Shown here: one piece after another, positions 20,933 to 31,673 of the stretch
Numbering within the stretch: position 1 is the stretch's first letter
Layout: the number at the start of each line of letters is the position of its first letter
Source: Alopecurus myosuroides
Lineage: Eukaryota > Streptophyta > Magnoliopsida > Poales > Poaceae
Assembly (NCBI GenBank): GCA_028641055.1
Contig: CM054058.1
Location: 496,885,919-496,949,918 of the forward strand
DNA length: 64,000 nucleotides
Reading direction: 5' to 3'
The notes under the pieces: generated by a model
What the model saw: the letters and a program-made list of their open reading frames with translations, nothing else
Told to the model about the DNA's origin: nothing
The model's database searches: none
Made by a program: the position numbers and the translations under genes

Positions 20933-21479
20933 TAAACGTATCTATAATTTTTTTACATTCCATGCTTGTTATCTACATATTTCCCATATGTTTTATATGT
21001 TTTCTATCATTTATTGGACTAACCTATTAAAAAGATTCCCAGTGCCAGTTTCTGTCTGTTTTGTCTGTGAATTGCAGACAAGGTCCAAAATTTGAAGTGC
21101 TCGGAATTGGCTGAATTGTTTTGAGAATTTTTTATTCACCAGAAGACTCCAGAAGCTAGGAGATCTGGAGGGGATCTAGGGGGACACCCCCTACCCGCAC
21201 CCAGGGATCACCTGGGGGCCTCATGCACCGCCTCTCGTTGCCTCTTAGCCTACAAAATCACTCTTGACCTAATTCGGGAGGATACCAACGGATTTTTCCA
21301 GAAACGCATCCGAGCTCCTCCGTTAGCCAAAACCCTAGTTCGGGGGACAAAAGTCTTTGTTCAGGCATTCTGCCGGGACGAGAAAGTGCCCCCGGAGCCA
21401 TCTTCGACATTGCTGCCTCCCATGATGATGCAGGAGTAGTCCCTCCTCGGGGCCGAGGGATCGTTCTAGTAGATATGTG

Positions 21480-21523
<44 letters not shown>

Positions 21524-22452
21524 GATGTGATCTTGATTGTGACCGTGTGCTATGTTATCATTGTTGAATGTATGATGTTTCCCATTCATTATGTAATGGA
21601 TAAGATGTACGTAATTGGTTTTATCTAGTATAATTCTCTCGAGTCACATTTGTTCCACGGTGACAGTGCGGGTGCAGTGTGTGACTCTATGTATCTTGAA
21701 TTACAGGGATATTTATCATGAAGTTGTTCTTACTATGTTTATTTGAATTGGAATCGTGAGGTTTTTTTTATGCTTGTGTTTAGAATAATCTCTGTAGTGC
21801 CAAGGTGACAATGCGGATGTTGTGGATTGATTAGAAAGATATTATTCAAGAGATAGATTGTGGTGTTTATGAAAACTATCTTTGGATGCTCAAAGTGACA
21901 GGGTTGGGGTGTTCATTGACATGAACATGAATTTTAAGGTCTACGTGTAGCCCTGCGCGATTCTCATCCTACTTGATTCACGAGGACCGATTTCAGAGCT
22001 ATGTCTTTCATGCATGTTACAGGAAGTATCATATGTTTAATTATATTAATGTTGTTGAGGTTTGCCACTAGTTAAAGTATGACCCCTAGGCCTTGTTTTT
22101 CACCATTGCTATATCGTTTTCTCTCTATTTTACTACTTGTTTGCTTGCAGCCATTTTTTATTACAGATTTACAAAATCTTGTTTTACCACGCATATTACC
22201 CATATTTTATCATCTCTTCGCTGAACTACTGCACCTATACAACTAACAATTGTATTAGGTGTGTTTAGGATGCAAGAGAATCCACCTTTCGTTTCTAATA
22301 TCTTTTGTTAAGTGCTTCTCAGGTGTGGCTAAATTGACAACTTAGCTGCTAAGACTTATAGGTATTCTTTGACTCCCCTTGTGTCGAATCAATAAATTGG
22401 GTTATACTTACCCTCGAACACTATCACGATCCCCTAAAGTTGTGGGTTATCT
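20933..22452 (+). mobile_element. 3' LTR of element II
   Basis: About 1520 bp, from TGATACATCATAAACG to GGGTTATCT (the last base is probably a mutated A). Only its two ends resemble the LTR of element I; the middle differs. It includes the CT microsatellite at 21482-21521 and a diverged copy of the leader module near 21359. Confidence 0.85.
21482..21521 (+). repeat. CT dinucleotide microsatellite, 40 bp
   Basis: A pure TC/CT run inside the LTR of element II, about 100 bp behind its leader module. The other LTR of this element lost the region, so no comparison is possible. Confidence 0.95.
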
Positions 22453-24402
22453 ATGAGCTATGAAGAAAGTGAAATCCCTAACTCATATCTGCAATCTACA
22501 AGCACAATCATGTGGACAAATGCGTCGATGAAATAAGAACGCCGACTGCGCAAAATCAAATTAAAGCCCTGATTTCTAGCACTACAGATCGGAGGACCCT
22601 ATGAAATTTGTGGTCCATTCACGTCGGACAACTACCTTGAAACACCACGGTCCAGCAAAAAAAAACCCTACCCAAATCGGAAAATCAAGTACTTCATGTT
22701 GAAGACCGGAGTCGAGCAATGACTTACATCGGAGATCGGAGCTGAAGAGGATGGTCCCACCGTCGCAGTCGAGGAGGAAGCTCCCACCGCCGGATTACAC
22801 ACCCACGGGAGTGGGACAACAACAATAATGTTTGGCGCCATTAGGAGCTCAAGCAATCCGGGCATCGCCACAACCGCAGCAGACCTAAATTCTACCTAGA
22901 TGCGGTTGCGGGGATGGTGGCGGTGGCTTGATCCGTCATTGCTTGACAGTTGATACATACGGGAGACGGCGCCTTGAGCATCCTCGCCAGATTGGCGGGA
23001 GTCTTGCCGGCAGCGACTCGACCCAACGGGAGTGTGCATCAACAGTAGTTAGTCGGTTGGGACGACGCGGCGGAGGAGGATCGACTGCCATCGAGCCGGA
23101 GCGGGTAAGTAGAGGGAGAGCAGTGCACAGACGAGTGGACGGTGAGGGGAGTGAGGGCAAAGTTATGCCGAAACGTCGCGTCTCCCGCACTTCCCAACGC
23201 GGCCATCATGCACCCACACCTTGCGCTCCAGGGATTGCCGTTCCTCCTTAGCCTAGCTGAGTGGTGCTTTAAACATCATGCAGGACAAAAATGCGACCTG
23301 GACCACGCAACCAAACATCTAGAATTTGGGGCCAGCTGAGGGCCGCCCAGCCAACCAAATACGGCCCAAGAAGATGCTCCGCAGACTCTCACGGTTGCTA
23401 TCTTTACTACCTCTGTCCCAAAATACTTAACTTCCATTTGTCCTAATAGGAAAAAGGAGAAAAATTCCCCACCCCCTTGCCACCTAGGTTAGGCGACATG
23501 GGGGCAACGAAGCTGCCAGGTCTACCCCCTCCCTCACCTCCCCCTCTCCCTCGCCTCCGCTAGAGGACCCGTCGCGCGAACCCGGGCGGCGACGGCGGCG
23601 GCAGAGCCTCTTTCGCTAGGAGGTGTCCCCCTTTCTCGTGGTGGCGGTGACGAGTTCCTGCGTTTCTTGGTGGTAGTGAGGTGTCGCGGTCCTTAGCGGA
23701 AATTCGACACATCGGCATGGAGGAAGGAGTGGCTCTCCCGGCAGAGTGTCCATGCGGTTCCGCCGGCAGTCCCGAGCTCATCCGTGTGGTTGGGGATATG
23801 CTGCAGAGGCATGGTGGTGCCCAGCTGTGACTGCTGTTGGGCACCGTCGGGGCGTCAGCAGCATCCCATGCTCTTGGTGGTGAAGCAGCGAGCTAGACCT
23901 CCACCACCCAGTCCCGTCCATTGGTAGAGATGGTGGATCGGTGGTCAGCACATCCTTCTCCCCATGATCTAGCTCGACTCTCGATGGCGGTAGCCTAAAG
24001 GCGACTCCTTTCTGTGCGTGACCGATGGATCTTGGGGCTGTCGGCAGGGCCAGGGTGAAATCCTTGCATGATACTGACGACAACGACACATGTGGGCGCC
24101 GTCACCTTCTTGGAGGCGTCGTCATGGCCCCTGGTCGTACTTCCCCGCCACGAACACCGAGGGAAACCCATGATCCATCTTTGGACAATGGTGTCATTCC
24201 CCTTCTTGAAGGCGTTGCTCAGGTTGTTTGTGGAACCTCGGTGCGTTAGTTGGGACCGGTGTGGGTGTCGCTCAGAGCGTGGGCTTCTAAAGCACAATGT
24301 ACACCGCTGCGAGGTCTTCTTGGCCAACACTTTCTCTAGTTTGGTTTGGCCAGATCCTCTCTCTAGACCACTTTAGCCCATCATGTAGATTGTAGCCTTG
24401 TA
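22453..24402. other. Unassigned GC-rich block, probably repeat-derived
   Basis: No convincing gene. Open frames on both strands are short and overlap in all frames, as expected in GC-rich sequence without coding selection. A Stowaway-type end (CTACCTCTGTCCCAAAATAC) lies at about 23408, but no partner end is seen nearby. The stretch 23900-24380, with GGTGTCATTCCCCTTCTTGA and a GT-rich tail, looks like a dispersed grass repeat, though I cannot name it. Confidence 0.35.
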
Positions 24403-24551
24403 CTCCTTCCATATCAAAATGTAAGATGTTTTACCGTTTACTAGACAACACATACATAGACATTTTTTAGTGCAAGATGCACATGTATCAAAATACTGAA
24501 ACATGTCTAGATATATTTTGTTTTACATCTTATATTTTGGTACGGAGAGAG
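24403..24551. mobile_element. Stowaway-type MITE, 149 bp
   Basis: TA at 24401-24402 and 24552-24553. Inverted ends are CTCCTTCCATATCAAAATGT and its partner ATATTTTGGTACGGAGAGAG, and the homology continues inward through AAGATGTTTT. Confidence 0.88.
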
Positions 24552-24779
24552 TAGTTCTTACATCGTGCTCTGCCCCCGTTTTACTTTACCGAATTTTGTA
24601 CTGCATCTTTTCTAGAGCAAACGTGATTGGGGTACATTAAATCTCACAGTCCAATAGCCTCCAACTAACAATCCAGATCATTCCAATGTTTGAGTTGAGT
24701 TGAGTTGGTCAACAAATACATTGCATCCGAGTACAAGGAATAAACCAAGGAAAAAAGAAGTACAGCTCCTTGCTCCTGT

Positions 24780-25040
24780 GCGTTCAGCTTCGTAGGACTT
24801 TCTAGCCTAGGATTACAACTCATGTAATTTCTATTGCGTCGGAGCACATTGGAAAAAAAGAAGCACGTGATACGTGCCTGGTTCCTGCACGTACGGCTTC
24901 TAGCCTAGCAGTACAACTCCTGTATGCTATATTGCATCGGAGTAGAAGAAAAAAAACACATAACAGGGTCAATCACGTTATTGCATCGGCTGCTAGCCTA
25001 CAAGTTCAACTCTTGTATGTTCCATTGCATCCTACTCCTA
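24780..25040. repeat. Three diverged tandem copies of a roughly 100-bp unit
   Basis: Each copy has a TAGCCTA..A(G)TTACAACTC-like core followed by TGTA and TATTGCATCGGAG-like sequence: copies at about 24800-24850, 24898-24945 and 24980-25035. The first two also share the CCTG(T/C)(G/A)CGT...GCTTC lead. No coding frame runs through them. Confidence 0.6.
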
Positions 25041-25310
25041 CTATAAAGGGGAAAAAGGTATGGTCGTTATTCTTCTGTTCGGTCGTGTTCGCCGGTCGCG
25101 ATCAAGACATTGAATCTCCAAGAGATTTTTAGTAACGGGTACTCCTAGCTGCTTCCTCCACGGTTTTGGTCGGGCAGGCCGGGTTCTAGGGCTGCCGTTG
25201 TCCTAGCTAGATGCCTAGCGCTATTCCTCGGGCAGACCGGGTTCTAGGGAATGAATTGATGACAATACAGAGCACGAAGAAGTTGAGTAGGCATGCCGTG
25301 TTAAGTAGTA

Positions 25311-25434
25311 CTCCATTCGTTCAACAATAGATGACTTTCACTTATCTATATATGGATGCATCTAGACATGTTTTAGTGTATAGGTGCATCCATATCTAGA
25401 CAAGTGAAAGTCATCTATTGTTGAACGGAGGAAG
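25311..25434. mobile_element. Stowaway-type MITE, 124 bp
   Basis: TA at 25309-25310 and 25435-25436. The long, nearly perfect arms start CTCCATTCGTTCAACAATAG and end TTGTTGAACGGAGGAAG, and the whole forms a hairpin. Confidence 0.92.
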
Positions 25435-25436
25435 TA

Positions 25437-25869
25437 TTACAACATGGAGAGACAAAATTCCAAATGTTTAGCTGCGAGCTGCGCTTGGTGTGGCAGACCC
25501 CATGTCCATGTCCATGGGTAATAAGACCGATGCATGGATCGATTCAGCTTGTCACCTCAGTGCAATGATCTATCTAACCGGTGTGCTCAGGTTACGACCA
25601 CATAGCTTTCTACGAGGACTGTCTCCAAATTACAGCGTATTCTTAATTTTACAGTGCAAAAATTAGTTAGATAAATTAGTGTTATTTCGTTTGAGAAATA
25701 GTGAGTACACCTCCGTTGAGCAATTATTTTCTATTCCGTGTTGTACGTACGGTACCTTGTTGATTGTCTAAGTACCTTGTTTTGCATTAACATTTGCATC
25801 GTATAATGGTTTTAACATAACTAAAAGAATAGAAGAGCGAAGTAGATACTGTGAGTTCAAGCTTCCTAG
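25437..25869. other. Spacer without recognised features
   Basis: No ORF, repeat or element end is apparent. A short block near 25790 (ACATTTGCATCGTATAATGG) is also found in the F-box 3' flanks, so the unit remnant may begin slightly left of 25870. Confidence 0.3.
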
Positions 25870-26147
25870 TTTTTTTTTTTTTTTTAGATACTCACAGGAA
25901 TAAACTTGAAAGACCATCAACAAGATGCTCCAATGACTCTCACGGAGTTGACTAAGCTTTCTTTGAAACAGAATCGAAGAATCCTTGGTTCAACCTTCTC
26001 ATAGGAAATTCTCCAGCAACAGGCCAGAGACCCTTTGCTGGCACAATGACACAGGGCCACGGACCAAAGAGCTGATAGGTTACCAGCACATCTCCATTTC
26101 TGTGTGGTCACTGCTCGTTTGCTGTGACATTGTGCTGAATTCTTTCA
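25870..26147 (-). pseudogene. Degenerate C-terminal fragment of another F-box copy
   Basis: In minus orientation it follows the order of copies B and C: the VSDNG-like start with ACCAGCACATCTCCATTTCT, GCTGGCACAATGACACAGGG, then CTTTCTTTGAAA and a final GATACTCAC splice-donor-like site. Identity is much lower than among A, B and C, and the frame is broken. It lies directly downstream of the 3' flank of copy B, so it is the trace of an older unit in the array. Confidence 0.65.
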
Positions 26148-27925
26148 GTAATAGTTGGCAAATCCCTTGCAGAAAAAACAAATAGATTAAAATGCAAACA
26201 TTCCTGCAAGCTAATAATATTTTGGATATGATTTTCCTGTTCGTTACAGAAATACATTGAAACCCATGGTTAACAGCCCAACAGGCAACAGCAACTACCA
26301 CAGCCAGATAATAAGGGGAAGCACTCCAAAGCAACTCTTAATACAACACTCGCGCTCCAGAAACTAGAAGTATATTAGCCAATATCCCCAAAAAATTTCA
26401 CGGACCTCTAGAGGTTGCGCTAAAAATCCGGCACAAGAGGGGTGGAAAATTCCCGGCCGTAATTTGCAACCCGTAATCCAAGTGGGCCCTCAGTCACAAT
26501 AATATTCTGGAAACCAGCCAGTTTCTGGGCCTTGCGTATATATATCAGAGAGGTGCAGAAATACTACCATCCACCTATTTTCTTATTGTACCACCCCTCT
26601 CACAGAGAGGTTATCCTGAATTGAACTCTATCCCATCCAAGCGCATATAAAATTGAAAATATCGAAAAATGCGTCTATCATGAATACATGAGTTCAAGGG
26701 CGGCCAGGAAAGAGAGTGGGGACCCTCAAGTCCAGCGCAGAATCTGAAACAAAATTACAGGCATATAACCTTCCCAGATTTCACAATCCCCAGTTCTAAA
26801 CAAGAGATCTTACAAGGATTCTACTGGAAATTGACAACTCTAGTGAGGAGAAGTTGATTTTCCAATAAAATAAAAAAGGGAGAAGTTCTTCGTGGTACAA
26901 AAAGATCTTCGTTCCGAATAGGCAGTAAAGATAACCTTATTCAAGAAAAACAGGAGACGGACTTATTATGGATCAGAGGGAGTAGAAAAAATGTCCTGAC
27001 CAACTAGATATCTATCAGCGCTCTCTCTCGGAGAGATGGGGCGATAAGACCGCCTTCTGTCAAATGTCCCCATATGTGAACAACAAGCATGATTGATTGC
27101 GTTTGCATATGTTCTGACAAAAAAAAGCATATGAGCACAACAAAAAAAACATTGCCAGCATTGTCCTTCGATTTTTCAAACAAGATGCCCTTATACTTCA
27201 ATGCTGAAAGGAATGAAGACTAATAAAATATTCAGAAAGCAGAACTATTACTCTGTCCTCATGGCGTTCGTGATAGAGGGGAAAAACCATCACTGGTGTC
27301 CGTGCAGGCCGTCTAGGGATAATTTTTTTTCTAGCATCAGCTGTTTACTAGAATCTTTTGTCCAAACTAAGGAGAATCGATGACTTCTGTTTCGCATGGA
27401 ATGTTTCAATAAAATTTAGAGTAAAACCCCGGTTTAGTACACCAACTTGACGCGAATGTGCGATTTGGTCACCAAGTTGCGAAACGTGAATTTCAGGTCA
27501 TGAAGTTGCCAATTCTAACGAGATGTGCAGACATCATTTCATATTTCAGCTTGCCATATCTCATGGCATACATGTTCTTTCTTATATAACAAAAATTGCA
27601 ATAGTAACAAACTATTATTCATCTTACTAATATTCTTAGTCCAATTCAGTACTACCCTTGGCATGTCCTACAAGGTTTCATATATATGATGCACATGTTG
27701 TAGAGTAGAAAAAAGGCAACAAACAAAATTTTGAACAAGCATGGTGAGCACATTTGCATCATATATTGGTTTTAACATGCAAAATGCATGGATGGACATT
27801 TGCATCACAAAATGGTTTTAACATGAAATGCATAGATGGATAAAGAAAAATATTTGGTTCAATTTGCCAACATAGAACCTATTTTATAGATACTCACATG
27901 GGAACGAGGGTAAGGATGGAGACCA
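26148..27925 (-). other. 3' flank of F-box copy B
   Basis: Nearly identical to 39727-41597 behind copy C, apart from small indels. Alignment begins at GTAATAGTTGGCAAATCCC in both. A Stowaway-type end (GGATCAGAGGGAGTAG at about 26972) is shared by B and C but absent from remnant D1. Probably transcribed as a long 3' UTR with an intron, judging from the conserved CAT|GTGAGTATCT site, but this is inferred. Confidence 0.7.
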
Positions 27926-28423
27926 TCAAATCCCTCGGAAAAAACCTGGGAGCTTCACACGCTTGGGATCTTTCCTCTCGAAGAATGCATGCCTGACAAG
28001 GCTTTCTTTGAAAGAGAGCAGAACACCTCGACACACAAAATCCTTTTGGAATTTATCCACCAACTTGCCCTTGGTGTCACAGTGAAGCGCGAAGCTAGAC
28101 CACTGGCTGCATAACAGCATATCTCCATTATCAGACACAACCGTCCACAAGGTATATTCTCTAGTTGAAACATATTTCCTAATCTCCAACAGCGGCAATT
28201 GAATTTTGCACTTCAGTGACCATACCTCCGTCTCGTAGTCCTGCAGCGCCCAGACTTGAACTATCATGGTAGCAGGAAACCAATGGCGGATGTAAAGCGT
28301 ACCATCCATCTGACGCAAATTTGCTGCATAGCCGGCTACGGGAGGTTGCATAGACCTGAATGACTCATCCAGTGTGTGGAAAACTAGTACTACCTTGCAT
28401 TCGGTGTCCACGTAGCTGTCAGA

Positions 28424-31400
28424 ACTTTCGGCAATTTTAAAAAGAAATTGGCTGAGCTGCGAAAGAATTTAGAGAGAGTGCGGCGGGGTTCGTTGAGGAG
28501 AGGCCCATCCCAAGAGGAACGGCGCCTGAGCGAGAGAATCAAAGAAGTCTTGCTCCAGGAGGAGATCTGGGTAAAACAACGTTCACGTGTGTTGTGGCTG
28601 AAGGCTGGAGATCGTAATACGGGGTTCTTCCATGGCCGGATTGCTCAGAGGAAGAGGATGAATAAGGTAACCGTACTGGTACGTAGTGACGGATCGAGTT
28701 GTGAAGATGAGGAGGCGATTAATAGTGAGGTACAGGGGTTCTATAAGAACCTGTACACTTCACAAGGTGAACCTGCCATGGAACATTTGTTGTCTTTGGT
28801 CCCTGAAAAGTTGAATGATTTGGCTAGGGAGTCCATGCAGGAGGAGTACGCTGAGGAGGAAATCAGAAGGGCTCTGTTTCAGATGCACCCATCTAAAGCA
28901 CCAGGCATAGATGGTTTTACCGCAGGTTTTTTCCAGCGCCACTGGGATATAGTCAGGGAGGATGTTGTCCGGGATGTACTAAGAGTTTTGAATGGAGGGG
29001 GATGGCTACCTGATATGAACAACACTGTTATAGTTCTCATTCCGAAGGTACGGCACCCCCAGTCCATTAAGCAATTCAGACCGATCTCTTTATGCAATGT
29101 TATTTATAAAATATGTGCAAAGGTTGTTGCAAATAGATTGAGACCGTGGCTGGAGGAGGTCAGTAAGGAGCAAAGTGCGTTTGTCCCGGGTCGCCTCATA
29201 ACGGACAATGCATTAGTTGCCTTTGAGTGTGTACATACGATGAAACGAAACAAGAAAGGAAGGAAAGGTCTATGTGCGGTTAAATTAGATATGATGAAGG
29301 CCTATGATCGGGTGGAATGGCCCTTTTTAGAAGCTATGATGCTGAAACTCGGGTTTCCAGGAAGAATGGTGCAGCTGATTATGAGGTTTGTCAGACCAGT
29401 TTGCTTCTCGATTAAGCTGAATGGTGAGCTTTTACCACAATTCATGCCAACGAGGGGGCTCAGGCAAGGGGACCCAATGTCACCATACCTGTTTTTGCTT
29501 TGCTCTGAAGGTTTTTCGATCTTATTAAATCACTTTCAAAGGGGCCCGATTGATAGAGGAATTCGGGTATGCCACAGAGCACCGTGGATTACTCACTTAC
29601 TATTTGCTGATGATAGCCTTATCTTCATCAATGCAACTGTTTCAAGTGCTAGGCGTTTGAATGAGATCCTCCGTATCTACAATGAGGCGTCGGGGCAGCT
29701 GGTTAACAGGGAGAAGAGTTCGATCTTCTTCACTCCTAGTACCGGTGAGGCTCAGAAGGAAGCAGTGAAACACGAACTTGATATCCTCGTAGAGGCTTTT
29801 AGTGAGAGGTACCTGGGATTACCAACGGCTGTGGGCCGGTTAACGAGTGGTGAGTTTGAATTTATTGCAGAAGGCATGCGGAAAAGTATGTCTGGCTGTG
29901 CCAAGATGTTATCGTACCCTGGCAAGGAGGTTTGGCTAAAATCAGTGGTACAAGCTAAATCAACTTATTGCATGAGTATTTTTCAGCTATCCAAAGGCAC
30001 ATGTCAAAAATTCACATCACTGTCATCTAAGTTCTGGTGGAGTGGGAGCCTGGATAAGAGATCAATGCATTGGATAGCATGGGATAAGATGTCTATACCC
30101 AAGGGACGAGGCGAAATGGGCTTCCGTGACTTTCAGATGTTTAACAGAGCTCTCTTGGGAAAGCAAGGTTGGCGACTGATGACAGTACCGAACTCATTGT
30201 GCTCACAGGTACTAAGCAGTCGCTATTTGCACAACAAAGATTTCATGACAGCAACAGTACCAAGGACTGCCTCGAGGACGTGGCGCTCGATCATGGCAGG
30301 CAGAGATGCGCTTCGGACTGGTTTGCTCAAACGAATTGGTTCAGGTAGCTCGGTCTCCATCTGGAATGACAACTGGTTACCTGGAACCCACCATATGCGA
30401 CCTTTAGGCAGAAAGGAGGAAGGCAGGGCGGAGAGGGTGAGTGAGTTGATCGATCACAACACACACACCTGGAATTTGGAAGAGTTGGAGAAGAATCTGT
30501 TTCCGATAGATATAGAATCAGTTCGGCAGATCCCTCTTAGAAATACCGAGGGTGATGACTGGCTTGCATGGGCACTTGAAAAAACCGGAATTTACTCGGT
30601 AAAATCTGCTTACCGTGCCATGATGGCCCAGAGTATGATCGGAGACGAGGCGTCGTCGTCCGAGGATAGAAGTACAGTATGGAAGAAGTTATGGAGGCTA
30701 GCAGTGGTACCTAAGGTTCGCACATTTTGGTGGAGAGTTCTACGAGGCATAGTGCCATCTTACTCGGCTCTCACTCGGTGGCATGTCAAAGAAGAAGCGA
30801 CCTGTGGTATATGCAAAGCAGCTCCGGAAACATTGCTTCATGCATTGTTTGAATGTGCTCATGCTAGACAATTTTTGCTAGCAGCGAAAGAAATTTTTTC
30901 TCTTCAATTACCCAGGCTTCACCCAGAGTCTTGGGCGGCGGATATCTTATGTGAGGATTGGTTCTCGTCGACTGAACAGGCCCAATTCATTTCAGTTTTG
31001 GCGGCGATATGGGATTCTAGAAACAAGCTAGTACATGGGAAGATGGGATACGATCCAGGCAAGTGTGTCGAAGGTATTAAACAGGACCTCCTTGAGATTG
31101 TGGTCCCAAAAGTTGTGGTGAGGAAGGGAGCACCAAAACCAGTCTGCAAGTGGATTGCGCCAGTGGGAGAGGTGGTTAAACTGAACTCTGATGGTGCCAT
31201 TTGTGAGACAGAAAGGAGAGGTGGAAGTGGAGGTGTGGCAAGGGACGCTCTGGGCTTCAGAGGAGCGTGGACAAAGGTTTATAATGGTGTTTCTGATCCT
31301 TTCGTGGTGGAGACACTTGCTCTGCGGGATGCCGTCATATTTGCGCTCGGAAGAGGATTTCAGAGAGTTGTTTTTGAGACAGATTGCCAGGAGCTGGTCC

Positions 31401-31645
31401 GGTGTTGGAGGGCTCGCAGCACGGAGAGGTCGCTAGTGGCCACTATTCTTGATGAAATAAACACTGCTAAAGATAGTTTTATTAGTTTCTCGTTGGTTTT
31501 CCAGGGTCGTGAAGGCAATAAAGTTGCTCATGCCTGTGCAAGGTTGGCTTGTGCCAGCAATGTCACGCAAGAGTGGTTGGGAGTGTGCCCAGATTTCCTA
31601 ACTGACAGCATTCTTGCTGATTGTAATTCTATGATGGTGAGTTAA
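28424..31645 (+). CDS. LINE ORF2 fragment: reverse transcriptase, zinc-binding and RNase H domains
   Basis: The frame is open from the truncation point to TAA at 31643-31645 (about 1073 codons) with no internal stop. No native ATG is present because the 5' part is missing. The reverse-transcriptase core shows KAPGIDGFTAGFF, RPISLCNVIYKI, GLRQGDPMSPYLF and the catalytic FADD box (29603-29614). A zf-RVT domain follows (WKKLWRLAVVPKVRTFWWR, then CGICKAAPETLLHALFEC). The C-terminal RNase H-like domain has NSDGA, VVETLALRDA, FETDCQELV and GNKVAHACARLA, matching the usual acidic positions. An open frame of this length suggests a fairly recent insertion. It cannot complete a retrotransposition cycle without its endonuclease and ORF1. 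Confidence 0.94.
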   Translation, partial: TFGNFKKKLAELRKNLERVRRGSLRRGPSQEERRLSERIKEVLLQEEIWVKQRSRVLWLKAGDRNTGFFHGRIAQRKRMNKVTVLVRSDGSSCEDEEAINSEVQGFYKNLYTSQGEPAMEHLLSLVPEKLNDLARESMQEEYAEEEIRRALFQMHPSKAPGIDGFTAGFFQRHWDIVREDVVRDVLRVLNGGGWLPDMNNTVIVLIPKVRHPQSIKQFRPISLCNVIYKICAKVVANRLRPWLEEVSKEQSAFVPGRLITDNALVAFECVHTMKRNKKGRKGLCAVKLDMMKAYDRVEWPFLEAMMLKLGFPGRMVQLIMRFVRPVCFSIKLNGELLPQFMPTRGLRQGDPMSPYLFLLCSEGFSILLNHFQRGPIDRGIRVCHRAPWITHLLFADDSLIFINATVSSARRLNEILRIYNEASGQLVNREKSSIFFTPSTGEAQKEAVKHELDILVEAFSERYLGLPTAVGRLTSGEFEFIAEGMRKSMSGCAKMLSYPGKEVWLKSVVQAKSTYCMSIFQLSKGTCQKFTSLSSKFWWSGSLDKRSMHWIAWDKMSIPKGRGEMGFRDFQMFNRALLGKQGWRLMTVPNSLCSQVLSSRYLHNKDFMTATVPRTASRTWRSIMAGRDALRTGLLKRIGSGSSVSIWNDNWLPGTHHMRPLGRKEEGRAERVSELIDHNTHTWNLEELEKNLFPIDIESVRQIPLRNTEGDDWLAWALEKTGIYSVKSAYRAMMAQSMIGDEASSSEDRSTVWKKLWRLAVVPKVRTFWWRVLRGIVPSYSALTRWHVKEEATCGICKAAPETLLHALFECAHARQFLLAAKEIFSLQLPRLHPESWAADILCEDWFSSTEQAQFISVLAAIWDSRNKLVHGKMGYDPGKCVEGIKQDLLEIVVPKVVVRKGAPKPVCKWIAPVGEVVKLNSDGAICETERRGGSGGVARDALGFRGAWTKVYNGVSDPFVVETLALRDAVIFALGRGFQRVVFETDCQELVRCWRARSTERSLVATILDEINTAKDSFISFSLVFQGREGNKVAHACARLACASNVTQEWLGVCPDFLTDSILADCNSMMVS

Positions 31646-31673
31646 TAAAGTTGGTTGTTCTCCAAAAAAAAAA
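28424..31673 (+). mobile_element. 5'-truncated LINE (L1-type), 3.25 kb
   Basis: It is flanked by the perfect 12-bp duplication GTAGCTGTCAGA (28412-28423 and 31674-31685). It ends in a short 3' tail (TAATAAAGTTGG...) and an A-tract, as target-primed retrotransposition leaves. The 5' end opens in the middle of ORF2, so endonuclease and ORF1 are missing. Orientation is opposite to the F-box gene it splits. Confidence 0.95.

Larger units (their letters stand above)
8946..22452 (+). mobile_element. Element II: 5'-truncated LTR retrotransposon with two nested insertions
   Basis: The parts of this element are a 5' LTR remnant (8946-9408 and 10815-10994), a primer site (11006-11023), internal sequence (10995-13669 and 20075-20932) and a 3' LTR (20933-22452). 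Solo LTR S1 and complete element I sit inside it. The primer site (TGGCGCCGTTGTCGGGG) is the tRNA-Asp type used by Athila/Tat-lineage Gypsy elements. I see no reverse transcriptase, integrase or protease, only a small broken ORF. Because the first part of the 5' LTR is missing, no target duplication can be checked. Confidence 0.8.

Noticed and set aside
22928..24376. Open frames in the GC-rich block as genes
   Set aside because: Both strands and several frames are open over the same bases; no motif, no consistent splice model.
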